DNA from: Rebecca billardiae RCC1528
Lineage: Eukaryota; Haptophyta
Assembly: GCA_965240325.2 (NCBI GenBank)
Contig: OZ251246.1
Location: 496,001-560,000 of the forward strand
Length of the DNA stretch: 64,000 bases
Direction: 5' to 3'
The notes beneath the pieces were generated by a model. It saw only the letters and a list, made by a program, of their open reading frames with translations, ran no database searches and was not told where the DNA came from. Positions 11,495-27,000 of this stretch are shown here, one piece after another. The translations under genes were made by a program, and so were the position numbers. Positions within the stretch are counted from its first letter, which is position 1. Every line of letters begins with the position of its first letter.

Positions 11495-11711
11495 CCGGCG
11501 ATCGCCGTATCAAACCGTCAGATTCTGCCGTGCTGCCGATAGATGAGCGGCTTTTGCACCCACTTATGGCTGTACTATTAGTATTGAGTAGGCGCTTTCA
11601 ATCGATATGCGGGTACCTTCCGGTTTTCCCTTTTCTTTCTGCTCCTGTGGCGAAGACAGTGGCGAGCTCTCCTCCGCTGCCTGGGCGGGCGGCGTGCTAG
11701 GCCGGGCTGCC

Positions 11712-16093
<4,382 letters not shown>

Positions 16094-16420
16094 CTCCCGA
16101 GTGGCAGTCTGCCCACGGTCGCAATGCGCTGGCGCGCGTCCGGCTGCCCGCCGGAGGCGGCGGGTCCGCGCGTCGTGGTGACCAGGTGAGTCCACTGGTG
16201 CTGAGACTGCGCTGATCCTGGTGGCCCGTGGCCCCGTGCGGCCCGTGGCCCGTGGTGTGACCGGCGGTCCGATACCGCAGACCGATACTCGACGATACGG
16301 ATGGTCGATAGTGCGATTAGCGATTAGCGATACGCCCGCGTGATACGGTCATGGATTACGCCTTACGGTGTCCGAAGACCGAATAATAATAAATAAATAA
16401 TATATATACATACCACGTCG

Positions 16421-16472
<52 letters not shown>

Positions 16473-17760
16473 GTCTCGTCCGACTTAGTCTGCCTCACTG
16501 TGACTCACTGACAGTGAGTGAGTTAGACAGTATTCAGTAACTGCCGTCATTGATGCATTAATAAGGAGCAGGCAGGCAGCGCACTTCATCATCAGCCGAT
16601 GAGCAGTCTTATGACTTTCACTCTCACAGTCTCATCAGTCAGACCGTCTCACTGCTCCGTGGGCCAATGGCCGGCCGCCCGCGGTGACAGTGTCGTGGTG
16701 GCCACGAGGCACGCACCGTTGGCATTCGTGGCAACCGTTGCACTCGGAATGATCACTCAGATCAGTGCCGCACCCGCGCAACTACCGCGCTGCTGCTGCC
16801 TCCGCTGGGGCTGAAGCCAGATATCCAGCAGTCGTCGCCTGCCACGAGCAGCATCTGTGACTTCCGTCGCTGGCACTTGCTAGGCTCACCGCGACTGTCA
16901 TGTTTCTAGCCAAATCGAGCCTGCACCCGCAAGCCCCGGCCCAAGTTATGGCTCCCGCAATCGCTCGATCTGACGCTCCTGGATGATGCGCAGATGCGCG
17001 CCTCGTGGCGTCTCTACCGCGAGCGGTCGCGCATTGGGCGTCGCTCGTAAGCCACCGCCGCCGGTAGGCGTCGATCCCCCCACCACACCCTCGTCGACGT
17101 GCACGGCCCGAAGCATCATTCGATCCAGCGGTGCGCAGGCGCGCGCATTCACTCTTTCGCCGGGGCGCGGCAGCTGCCGAGCGGACTGACGTGGCACCGT
17201 GCGCGTGTGCGGTTGCCTGCTAAACGCACGCGCGAAGGACGGCACGTCCACGCCTCCTCGTGCGCTCCGTCGGTACGGGGCACGAGCCGGCGCGCAACAC
17301 GCGGCGCATCATGCAAGCGCGATCCTCGATCGCCGTCGCGCAAACACGGCCGCGTGGATTTGAGATGGGCGGAGCCGCCCGCGATAGGAGAGCGTCGCCC
17401 ACAATGTCCGAGTTCGCGCGTCCAGCGGTGACCCCCGTGCGCGCGCACACGGCGGGCAAGGTTCCAGGCCACGATACCTTTATCGCGCCTTTTACTCGAT
17501 CAAGCTGTGACTGGAATCTATGAAATCTTTATCCTATTTGTTGAACCCTCATGGGGAATAACTTGCGGAAAAGTGCCGTGGTGTCGACACGGAGGCGACG
17601 AGGCCGGTCCTGGTCCTGGAGGCTCGAGTCTGCAGCGGGCAGTGCCGGCAGAACGCCTTGAGGGTGGTGTCACTGAAGATACTATCAAACCGCCCAAGGT
17701 CGTAGCAGTAAGCAGGCAATCACTAATCAGCGTTGCCCGGATGTCGTCATCACCGCGTTT
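16094..17760. other. Intergenic region with a TA microsatellite
   Basis: No gene is supported. An AT-rich stretch at 16380-16470 contains an uninterrupted AT dinucleotide run (16424-16468), preceded by ATACCACGTCGTTAAT (16410-16425), the conserved end of a dispersed repeat also found at 26275 and 55278. Around 16500-16525 lies a palindrome-like CTCACTGACAGTGAG. Confidence 0.6.
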
Positions 17761-19107
17761 TCACAGTCCGATGCCGAGGGACAGCGTGGCCGCGGGCAGC
17801 GCGTCGCCCGACGGCAACGCCTCGTCAATGCGCTTCTGCAGCGCCGCCCACTGCTCGCGCAGGTCTCGCCAAAACCCCTCCGGCGTACCGGCGAGCGCCT
17901 CCTCGTCGAGCTCGGCGGCGCGTGCCTCGAGCTGCCGGAGCCATTCTGGCTCGGGCTCCGCGATGCGCCCGCCGGTGGCACCGGCGGCGGCAGCCTCCGC
18001 GTCGGCGCGGCCGCCGGTGCGGCAGGCGTCCGCGTACGCGCGCACGGCCTCGTACCCCGCGCGCACGAGCGACGCCTTCGTCCCCGCGCTGAGCCCGAAC
18101 TCGCCCGCGCCCACAAACGTTGTGTTGATGTCCACGACGTCAATCCGCGGCGCCGCTCCGCCGCCCGCGTCCGCGCGCGCGCCGACGAGCGCGCGCCACA
18201 GCCGCATCGCGCCGTCGTCGCCGGCGTCGGCGGCGTGCGCCGAGTGCGCCTGCCCGCGGTGGATCGAGTTCGCCGAGTCCGGCCCCCACATCATCGTGTC
18301 CACCACCTGCAGCGCAAACTCGCCGAGCGTGCGCACCTCGCGCTCGCCCGGCCGGCGCGCGAGCAGCAGGGCGAGCGTGCGGCCACCGTCGGGCGGCATG
18401 GCGGCGAACGCGTCGACGGGCAGGTTGCGCAGCAGCCCGCCGTCGACGTACAGCCGCCCGTCGATCTGGACGGGCGCGTAGAAGAAGGGCACCGCGGACG
18501 ACGCGCGCACCGCGCGCGCCACCGGCAGCGTCGGCGCACTCGTGTGGTCAAACCAAACCAGCGAGGCGTTTGTCACGCACGTTGCGGGGATGCGCAGCCG
18601 GATGCGCGTGAGGGCGTAGAGCTGGGCGAAGGTGACGTTGCGCACGCGCGCGCGCGCGGAGAGCAGCTCGTCGATCCGCGCCTCGAGCGCGTCCCCCTTG
18701 AAGAAGCCGAACCTCGTGAAGAGGCGCTCCAGATCCTTCACGCCGTTTCCGGAAGTGTCCGTGAGCTCTCCAAAGTCGATCGAGACGAGCGCGCCGATGA
18801 GCTCGCGGCCGGTGTACCCCGCCGCGAGGAGCGCGGCGACCTGCGAGCCCGCAGATGTGCCCGCGACGCCCGTGACCCCCGCGAGCTCGCCCGTCTCCTC
18901 GAGCGCCGCCGCCGCGCCGCCGTACGCCACGCCCTTCACGCCGCCGCCCTCAAAGACGAGTTTCGTCACGGGCGCGCAGCGCGCGGCGGCGGGCGTGGGC
19001 GAGGATGGGCCGCCGGGCGAGGAGAGGCGCAGATAGAGCCCGGCGCCGACGGCGAGCGCGAGCGCGAGCGCGCCGAGCGCGACGCGAGGGCCGCCCTGCG
19101 CGTCCAT
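17761..19107 (-). CDS. Patatin-like phospholipase, membrane-anchored
   Basis: Single-exon gene of 448 residues. An N-terminal hydrophobic segment (VALGALALALAVGAGLYL) precedes the patatin fold. The oxyanion-hole motif is EGGGVKGVAYGGA, the nucleophile Ser85 lies in GVAGTSAGSQ, and the catalytic Asp222 lies in LYVDGGLLRN, so the Ser-Asp dyad of patatin lipases is complete. It should hydrolyse acyl esters of phospho-, galacto- or neutral lipids at a membrane; substrate and compartment are unknown. The start at 19107 puts the anchor directly at the N-terminus; a longer frame from 19230 adds residues that do not resemble family members. The C-terminal part is rich in Ala, Glu and Arg and probably helical. 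Confidence 0.86.
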   Translation of the reverse strand: MDAQGGPRVALGALALALAVGAGLYLRLSSPGGPSSPTPAAARCAPVTKLVFEGGGVKGVAYGGAAAALEETGELAGVTGVAGTSAGSQVAALLAAGYTGRELIGALVSIDFGELTDTSGNGVKDLERLFTRFGFFKGDALEARIDELLSARARVRNVTFAQLYALTRIRLRIPATCVTNASLVWFDHTSAPTLPVARAVRASSAVPFFYAPVQIDGRLYVDGGLLRNLPVDAFAAMPPDGGRTLALLLARRPGEREVRTLGEFALQVVDTMMWGPDSANSIHRGQAHSAHAADAGDDGAMRLWRALVGARADAGGGAAPRIDVVDINTTFVGAGEFGLSAGTKASLVRAGYEAVRAYADACRTGGRADAEAAAAGATGGRIAEPEPEWLRQLEARAAELDEEALAGTPEGFWRDLREQWAALQKRIDEALPSGDALPAATLSLGIGL

Positions 19108-21209
19108 GCGCGCCGATCTACCGAACACGATCGAGACCGATGACCAGCAGGACTGACGGACTGTGCATCCGAGTGTCCCGAGAAAAGGACCATCTTGATG
19201 CTGGGCATTTGATGGTTCGACGACGATCAAAGATTCAAAGGACCATCAAATACCGCGGTCCTCTTCCGTCAGAACCAACGTACCAGTATGGAGCGCTCGT
19301 TGGAACTTGACGCCGGTTTGGCGCCCGCGCGGCGAGAGCGACGACGGGCGTACACGGGGCCCGCGGCGGCGGGAAGCGCGCGGGCGCGGCTGAGAACGGC
19401 ACGGTCCGGACGCCTCTCGCCAGCTGCGGACGCGCACCGCGCCTCCTCCTCGCACGCTGCTAACTTGATCCGGGTTAAACGGTGGTTTTGCTGCCGACCA
19501 GCTCAAGTTCCACGGCTGGTCAAGGTTCGGCTTGCGACCTCGCCGCTGGTGCTTGCAAGAAGGTACACGAGTTGGTCGAACTCCCGCGCACCCGCTCTGC
19601 GCTCGTCGACGCCCTCTGAAGGTGACTCGGGGTGCATGTGGGACAGTGGAATGCAGTGGTTCGGCGTTGCCTCTCAGCCGTACAGCGCGCAGGCCATGTA
19701 GCGCGGGTGTGGTGCGCGCATGGCCCGGTAATTCGGTCGCGGCATGTCTGTCTGGGCTGCCCAAGGCCTGCCGCACCGCGAAGCGAGCGCTCAGGAGCGT
19801 GTGCCGACCGTGCCAGCCCCGCCGAGATGGGGCACTTCGCTGGGAAATGCAGGGTCAAGTTCCACCCCCGCTCAAGTTCCAACGAGCGCTCCATAGTTGG
19901 GGGCCCGCGGTGCAGCTGTGCCACCCGCTCCGTCACCGCCACGGCACGGCGTCACCCGTCGCATATGCCACCTCCGACCTCGCCATCGTCGCGCGGACTC
20001 GTCGCCGCTCGCAGATCAGCCTGTGGCTCTCGTGTCCGAGGCAGTCAGGCATCCGTCGTGCCCATCAGCGCCAGAGCTGGCTCTCAGTGGCACTGAGTGA
20101 GTGAGACTGACCGGCCGCTCACGGTCAGCGCGCGGTCCGAGCTCGCGCGCCAAACGCCCGCCCATGCGCCAGTGAAGCCGTCGAGACTCGAGACAGCTCG
20201 GATGCGGCGGACGCCGAGCAAAATCCATCACAGCTCGGCCATGGCGGCGCGAGCGAGGGCTTGGGCGAGCGAGATGGCCGGGGTGGCTGCTGGCATCCCC
20301 GGACAAAACGTCCAAGACTACCCGCTCACACCACGCCAACTGGATCAGGCGAAGTCTCCGCACTGCAGATCAGGCTCGGCGAGACTCGGCTGAACTAACG
20401 TCCTCGCGACTCCCCGCGCTTCAACACGCCGAGAATTCAGCTGCTCGGCGTGCGGGGTGGCGCGCGCGGGCGCGCGCATGGCCGGTCAGCTGGAAACACA
20501 GCGCGAGAAACTCGCCTCGCCCCCACGCGCCACGCGCACTTCGCACCCAGAATATCACACACGAGGAGCATCGTCCGATGAGTAAGCTACTCGGCAGCTT
20601 CACCGGTGAGTCAGCTCACGGCTGCGCAGTCAATAACATGATGAACTCGAGGGACACCCGATGCTGCTGTCGCCTGCAGAGTATGCCTGGATTCAGCACG
20701 CGTTAAGATGCCCCGCGGTCTCCTCCTCGTACCGTCGCCGACTGCTCTCCGCGCGCGGGCGTCGACGTCGATTCGTGTCCGCCGGTCGTGCTCGGTTGGA
20801 AACAGCACTGACAGGGCCGAAGAGGGATCGGCAGGGCGGGGGGCGGTCAGCGCTGGAAACAAAGTAGCGAGAAACGCGCCTATCTCGCTCCCACACGCCA
20901 TGCATGCGCTTTCGCACCCAGAATATCACCGGACACACGAGGAGCCTGACTCGAGCGGTCGACAATGCGGAGCGTCTCACCTCACGTGCTCGGCCGAAGA
21001 GGCATCTGCAGGGCGCGGGTCGCGCGGGGGGACAGCAGGCACGACTGCAAGCGACGCCGACGACCGTCGGGATACCCGCCGCAGCCGCGCGCACGGCCGC
21101 GCACCTGCGCTGAGTCCGTCATCGGATTGAATGAACGATCATCGTGCGCTGCCGCTGCAGACACTATGACACTTATGACAGTCACAGTAGTGACAGTGAT
21201 AATATGTCG
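19108..21209. other. Intergenic region with a small transposon-like element and duplications
   Basis: No gene is supported. It holds the inverted-repeat element at 19289-19893 and an imperfect direct duplication of about 95 bp: 20478-20570 and 20838-20950 share CGCACCCAGAATATCAC and flanking blocks such as CTGGAAACA and GAGAAAC. Confidence 0.6.
19289..19893. mobile_element. Putative non-autonomous DNA transposon (MITE) with TA target duplication
   Basis: The ends are perfect 22-bp inverted repeats: 19289-19310 begins TGGAGCGCTCGTTGG and 19872-19893 is its exact reverse complement. Both ends are bordered by TA (19287-19288 and 19894-19895), the duplication produced by Tc1/mariner-type insertion. 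Copies of AAGTTCCA occur just inside the right end. The 605-bp interior has no convincing transposase, so a mobilised-in-trans element is inferred. Confidence 0.7.
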
Positions 21210-24050
21210 TTACGAATCGTCATCATCCGACGACAGATCCAAAGACCTGATTGTCCAATGGTCGTCGTCAGATTCAGCCGCAGTGTGACCTGTGTCGTCG
21301 CCGTGTGGTGGTACTGTTCGGAGGTCTGTGTCGTCGCAGTGTGGTGGTACTGTTCGGAGGTAACCTGCACCGTTGCATCTCTCGAGCAGCGGTCTCAAGA
21401 CCCCTGAGCTGCGACGCGCTTCTGAGCAGCCAGCATCGTCGACCAGGGCCCTGCTCGCCGTCACCACAGGCACGACCTGTGGCGGTTGCTGCCGTCCTGC
21501 ACCTGCTCCAGCCGCCATCGATGAGAATGGTAGTGCTGGCGCAACGGTGGTGTTGATGCCTGCTGGTAGTCCCTGGTCGTAGATGCCAGCCCAGCCAGGC
21601 GCAGCCCGGGTTGAGTCACCTGCATTGCCACACAGATGCTGCTCGCCCAGGGCCCAGGCACCACCATAACCATTGACCACCCAGTTGCCAACCGGATGGA
21701 TCGTGCCATATGGCGAGCGCCAGCGGACGGTGCTGACTGCGAGCAGTGGCATGCCGACTGCCACCAGTGGCGGCGGTGGCGATAGCAGCGGCGCGGCGTC
21801 CGGAACGGCGGCCATGTGGCCGCTGTGAGTGCGCCGTCGCTCCGCGGCGCGCCTGCGCTGGTCACCGGTGCCATGCTCCACTGCGACCAGCGGCGGCGGT
21901 GGCGATAGCAGCGGCGCGACGTCCACAACGGCGGCAATGTGGCTGCTGTGAGTGCGCCGTCGCTCCGCGGCGCGCCTGCGCTGGTCACATGTGCCATGCT
22001 CCACTGCGACCAGTGGCGGCGGTGGCGATAGCAGCGGCGCGGCGTCCGAAACCGCGGCAATGTGGCTGCTGTGAGTGTGCCGTCGCTCCGCTGCGCGCCT
22101 GCGCTGGTCACCGGTGCCATGCTCCACTGCGACCAGCGGCGGCGGTGGCGATAGCAGCGGCGCGGCGTCCACAACGGCGGCAATGTGGCTGCTGTGAGTG
22201 CGCCGTCGCTCCGCGGCGCGCCTGCGCTGGTCACCTGTGCCATGCTCCACTGCGACCAGCGGCGGCGGTGGCGATAGCAGCGGCGCGGCGTCCGAAACGG
22301 CGGCAATGTGGCTGCTGTGAGTGTGCCGTCGCTCAGCGGCGCGCCTGCGCTGGTCACCGGTGCCATGCTCCACTGCGACCAGTGGCGGCGGTGGCGATAG
22401 CAGCGGCGCGGCGTCCGAAACGGCGGCAATGTGGCCGCTGTGAGTGCGCCGTCGCTCAGCGGCGCGCCTGCGCTGGTCACCGGTGCCATGCTCCACTGCG
22501 ACCAGCGGCGGCGGTGGCGATAGCAGCGGCGCGGCGTCCGAAACCGCGGCAATGTGGCTGCTGAGAGTGCGCCGTCGCTTCGCGGCGCGCCTGCGCTGGT
22601 TAGCGGTGCCACGCTCCACTGCGACCACTGGCAGCAGTTGCGATAGCAGCTGCTCGACGTCCAAAACGGCGGCCATGTGGCTGCTGTGAGTGCGCCGTCG
22701 CTTCGCGGCGCGCGTGCCCTGGTCACCGGTGCCATGCTCCAGCCTGCGCCTGCGGACGCTCACCACGTTGACCATGCCGTCCAGCTTGTGCGTGGCGCAC
22801 CGGCTGGCGCGCGCATCGCCCGACATGCCAAAACAAGGCGCCTTGGTGCAGCCCACGTGATCACACTTGCGGTTCCGCACGTCGATCATGCCGGCCAGCT
22901 TGTGCGTAGCGCACCGGCTGGCGCGCTTCTCGCCCGGCATGCCGAACACAGGCTCCTTTGTGCAGCCCGCGTGATCACACTTGCGGCTCCTCACGTTGAC
23001 CATGCCGGCCAGCTTGTGCGTAGCGCACCGGCTGGCTCGCGCATCGCCCAACATGCCATAACACGGCGTCTTGAAGCAGCCCGCGTGATCGCACCTGCGG
23101 TGCTGCACGTTGACCATGCCGGCCAGCTTGTGCGTGGCGCACCGGCTGGCGCGCGCGTCGCCTGGCATGCCGAGTGAAGGATGCTTGGTGCAGCCCGCGT
23201 GATCGCACTTGCGGCTCACCACGTCGACCATGCCGGCCAGCTTGTGCGTAGCGCACCGGCTGGCGCGCGCGTCACCCGGCATGCCGAACACAGGCCCCTT
23301 GGTGCAGCCCGCGTCATAACACTTGCGGTACCTCACGTCCACCATGCCGGCCAGCTTGTGCGTAGCGCACCGGCTGGCGCGCGCTTCGCCCGGCATGCCG
23401 AACACAGGCCCCTCGGTGCAGCCCGCGTGATCACACTTGCGGCTCCTGACATCGATCATGCCGGCCAGCTTGTGCGTAGCGCACCGGCTGGCGCGCGCGT
23501 CGCCCGGCATGCCAAAACAAGGCGCCTTGGTGCAGCCCGCGTGATCACACTTGCGGCTCCTCACGTTGACCATGCCGGCCAGCTTGTGCGTAGCGCACCG
23601 GCTGGCGCGCTTCTCGCCCGGCATGCCGAACACAGGCCCCTTGGTGCAGCCCGCGTGATCACACTTGCGGCTCACCACGTTGACCATGCCGGCCAGCTTG
23701 TGCGTAGCGCACCGGCTGGCGCGCGCGTCGCCCGGCATGCCGAACACTTGCCCCTTGGTGCAGCCCGCGTGGCCACACTTGCGGTACCTCACGTCCACCA
23801 TGCCGGCCAGCTTGTGCGTAGCGCACCGGCTGGCGAGCGCTTCGCCCGGCATGCCGAACACAGGCCCCTCGGTGCAGCCCGCGTGATCACACTTGCGGCT
23901 CCTCACATCGATCATGCCGGCCAGCTTGTGCGTAGCGCACCGGCTGGCGCGCGCGTCGCCCGGCGGCGTAGCCCGGGTGGGCGGGTGGAAAAGACGAGCT
24001 CGAGCCCCGCGCGAGCCGCGACTCGAAGGCCCGACCCCCCCAACACTCAA
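21210..24050 (-). CDS. EsV-1-7 Cys/His repeat protein with a second 41-residue repeat array
   Basis: Single-exon frame of 946 residues. Residues 54-433 are ten tandem 38-residue units, preceded by a half unit, each of the form C-X4-C-X16-C-X2-H-X12 (example fragments CDHAGCTKGPVFGMPGDAR and CATHKLAGMVDV). This spacing is the EsV-1-7 repeat known from brown-algal regulators such as IMMEDIATE UPRIGHT and from some algal viruses; it probably binds zinc. Residues about 434-761 are eight near-identical 41-residue units with RRRAAERRRTHS, HIAAVSDAAPLLSPPPPL and VAVEHGTGDQ, giving basic clusters that could act as nuclear-localisation or nucleic-acid-binding patches. The tail has two copies of RTVPPH.DDT and ends in an acidic stretch. 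A regulatory or nucleic-acid role is inferred; no enzyme motif is seen. The start is uncertain because the first repeat lacks its leading C-X4-C, so an upstream exon may be missing. Confidence 0.7.
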   Translation of the reverse strand: MSVGGVGPSSRGSRGARARLFHPPTRATPPGDARASRCATHKLAGMIDVRSRKCDHAGCTEGPVFGMPGEALASRCATHKLAGMVDVRYRKCGHAGCTKGQVFGMPGDARASRCATHKLAGMVNVVSRKCDHAGCTKGPVFGMPGEKRASRCATHKLAGMVNVRSRKCDHAGCTKAPCFGMPGDARASRCATHKLAGMIDVRSRKCDHAGCTEGPVFGMPGEARASRCATHKLAGMVDVRYRKCYDAGCTKGPVFGMPGDARASRCATHKLAGMVDVVSRKCDHAGCTKHPSLGMPGDARASRCATHKLAGMVNVQHRRCDHAGCFKTPCYGMLGDARASRCATHKLAGMVNVRSRKCDHAGCTKEPVFGMPGEKRASRCATHKLAGMIDVRNRKCDHVGCTKAPCFGMSGDARASRCATHKLDGMVNVVSVRRRRLEHGTGDQGTRAAKRRRTHSSHMAAVLDVEQLLSQLLPVVAVERGTANQRRRAAKRRRTLSSHIAAVSDAAPLLSPPPPLVAVEHGTGDQRRRAAERRRTHSGHIAAVSDAAPLLSPPPPLVAVEHGTGDQRRRAAERRHTHSSHIAAVSDAAPLLSPPPPLVAVEHGTGDQRRRAAERRRTHSSHIAAVVDAAPLLSPPPPLVAVEHGTGDQRRRAAERRHTHSSHIAAVSDAAPLLSPPPPLVAVEHGTCDQRRRAAERRRTHSSHIAAVVDVAPLLSPPPPLVAVEHGTGDQRRRAAERRRTHSGHMAAVPDAAPLLSPPPPLVAVGMPLLAVSTVRWRSPYGTIHPVGNWVVNGYGGAWALGEQHLCGNAGDSTRAAPGWAGIYDQGLPAGINTTVAPALPFSSMAAGAGAGRQQPPQVVPVVTASRALVDDAGCSEARRSSGVLRPLLERCNGAGYLRTVPPHCDDTDLRTVPPHGDDTGHTAAESDDDHWTIRSLDLSSDDDDS
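21768..22751 (-). repeat. Eight 123-bp tandem units encoding a 41-residue motif
   Basis: The period is exactly 123 bp (for example GCCTGCGCTG on the plus strand at 21851 and 21974). The first two units (near 22750-22500) are the most diverged. Confidence 0.9.
22752..23891 (-). repeat. Ten 114-bp tandem units encoding EsV-1-7 repeats
   Basis: Units differ mainly in the residues after the second Cys and in the linker before the next Cys; every Cys and His ligand is kept. High DNA identity between units indicates recent duplication or gene conversion under protein-level selection. Confidence 0.9.
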
Positions 24051-27000
24051 CAGTGATTCTTAATTGGCGGCCGAATTCCTCTCCGAATGGTTCAATCACG
24101 GTTCAGGCTATGCTCTGCCACCAGCGCCGACTTCGTGTCGACGATCGGGCACTGCCGACGACGAATCAGGAGACCTGCGCCGTCCTACCTGTGTCGTTAA
24201 ATCATAGAATGAGTTTAGAGACGCACACACTCAGGCAAGCGACCCCACCCAAGGGCCGTCCCCACCGTCGTCCACAAAACGTCGTCGTCCGAACCGTCTC
24301 CCGGACTGGCCTGAGTGACTGGGCTAGGGGGGCCAAAGTGGCACTGTGACGTGACTGTCACTGACGGCTACGAGCGCTGGTCCTAGCGAGTGTTTAGCGC
24401 TGAATTGGGGCTGGATCATATGGGATATGCCCTCTGGAGGGGTCTGGGCCAGCCAAGTAAAAAAACCAGGTGCACATACCCTGAATATAGGGCGTAACGG
24501 CTAGCATATTTACTTATTAGATTGAGCCTGAACTTATTGGAAACGGCATGTAACGGCTGTCTTATATGTGACATATAGACCATGTCGACTTCACTTTGAT
24601 AGAGCATCTCGGCGAGATCGTTCTGAGTCCCCAGCAGCAGCAGGTCCCAACATGCGATATAGGCTGTGTACTGGCAGGCTGTCAAACACGTAGTTTCCCG
24701 GAAGCCACTGGTCGTTACATACCCACCGTGTATATAGACGCCATGCTGATGAATACAGTCTCGTCTGATCTCGAGCCGCGAGATACGTTTTCAGACTGTG
24801 TATACGGCCATGCGTACGGCGTATTGCAGACATAGTAGACCCAAAGCACCGGCCCCATGTCCTCAGCCCGGGAGTACTCTCGGTCATAATCAAGGTTTAA
24901 AGTCACTCGAGCCAACCGTCACCGCTCCATGGCCGAGACCTACGAGGCAGGTCAAATCTGTCGTCGTCGCAGTGCGGCACAGTGCCGAGCATGCGATTCG
25001 GCAGCAAACGCCTGCTCCAGGTGGTGGCTGGCGTCTCTGCACCAAACCAGGCCGGATGGGATCGGTCCATATATGTACGCCCTACCCTGTTCCGCGCTAT
25101 TCCTGGGCGTTGGGGCGGATATTCGGCCTACAGAGGCTGATCCGGCGCTGTTCGGCGCTCCTGTCTGGCTGCGCGGAGCCCAATGGCAAGCGCCGGCGTG
25201 TGCAAGGTGTCAAGATTGAGACGGTCTCTGACGCTCCCGCCGGTCTTAGGCGCACCACGGTGCATTGAGGCCCATCTGCGTCTGTTTCTGCAGGCATGCG
25301 CGTCACAGGGGCGCGCTTGTAGGCACGGTCGAGTGCACGTCGGACCTGTCGAATGAGCCATCCGCTGCCTGCGAGCACGTCCGCGACGTCCTGAGAGGCG
25401 AATGGGAGGCGCCCCGACGCCATCTGGGGGCACGCGTGACCCATACCCAACGTGCTGACCATCGCAAGTGCCACGGCAGGTGCAAACACGGGCCCTACGA
25501 GCGGAACATGACAGTTGCGGGCTCCGCGGAGGTGTTGCGCGCGAGCTCGCGCCGGTCTGCTGACGGCGATTCCGGCGCAGCAGGGCAGGTTAGGCGAGCT
25601 GGGCATCCACGGATACACATGAACACTTGGGGCGAGCATCGATCTGGCCGGGGCGAGTTGATCTTGAGCCACAAGGAGGGGTAGCGTGACGGGCGTACGC
25701 AGCGCAGCAATTCAAGCCGGCCGACGCGCGCCGCGCACGGCGCGAGGTGGCCAAGAACCGGGTGGTGAGCCGCTGGTGGCGCAAAGACAAGGGTCAGAAG
25801 CGCCCACCAGGGTCACGCGCGCGCGCTCCCGAGACCATCTCGGCGTATCATGGGACGCGAGCGCGCGGCGGTCCACTGCCTCCGGCCGCTCGTGCTCGAG
25901 CGGAACCGAGCTCTGAGCGCCCGAACGCGTCGGAGCTCGATTTTCGAGCGGGGTCCGAGAAAAAGGCTCCGCGCCACCCTAAAAGGCCGAGGGAGGAGCG
26001 AAAATGCGCCGCGGCTTTCATTTTCTTTTTTAAATGAGCGGTTTGGCCCCCCTAACTGGGCGCCGATACGACAGCGCGCCGAGAGGACGAGGATGTACGC
26101 TAGATACGTAGTATGAAAGTGTGGAGCCCCGCTGTCGGTTGGGGAAGCTGTGAATCAAGCGCGGCATGTCGCATGATTGGGGTACAACTACTCAAGGGCG
26201 TACGTTCCTGGGTTCCTGCCACACGCGGCCTGTAAAAAGTGAAAAGCAAATATATATTCAAAATATGCACGTATATTAACGACGTGGTATGCAACGGGCA
26301 GGCGTCAAAGTCAGCAAGCTGTAGCAGCATCAGATCGAGCAGCAGAGACAAACACCAGGATCAGCGCTCCTCGCCGTCGTCCCCCCCCCCCCCTCCCTCG
26401 TAGTCGCCCATCACTCCCGATCGCCGAGCGGAAGCTCGACGCACCGTCTGGCGTCGACGCGCGCGTGCCACCGCGGTGGTCGCGGTGCCACGCGTCGTCA
26501 GCCGTCGTCTCGAAGTAGTCGTCGTATGCAGCGCCCCCGCGTGCGCGTGCCCCCGGGCGCACGTGCGCCATGCGCGCGCGGGCGATGAGCATCTTGGCCT
26601 GGCCACGCAGGCAGCGCATGCCCAGCTCGCGCCGCATGGTGCCGAGCAGCGCGCGCTCGGCGGCGGGGCGCGAGGGCGCGCTGAGGCGCATATATATATA
26701 TAAGATAGGCGCTCGGCCGCGGCGGCATCTGCCGTCGCCGCCGCGTGCCCCAGGCCGAGGCGGTGCTCCATCCCGGCCCCGCTCCCGTAGGGGGGCAGGG
26801 CTGCGGGTGGCGCACTGTCTGACCTGGACGGAAGGCGCGGACGCATTCTATGTGTCTGTTGCACTCTGAGCCTGACGCTTGTCCGATGCTGCCACGTCGT
26901 TAAATATAAGTCATAAGACCTACCTTATAGCCTGGGGGTTCTTTGCCTTTGTTCGTATTGATATTCATCATTAATGTACCCGCTTCAGTAAATGGAGGAA

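Noticed and set aside
21746-22564. Plus-strand frame of 272 Cys-containing residues over the 123-bp repeats
   Set aside because: It is the antisense shadow of the minus-strand repeat gene, which carries the complete EsV-1-7 array in the same frame.
24051-25700. Several open frames of 100-190 residues (for example 25097-25672)
   Set aside because: No conserved motif in any frame; overlapping frames on both strands are equally long, as expected by chance.
26311-26691. Minus-strand open frame that could be a small exon (RRELGMRCLRGQAKMLIARA)
   Set aside because: No family motif, no convincing partner exon or splice sites, and it abuts a TA repeat and a dispersed repeat.
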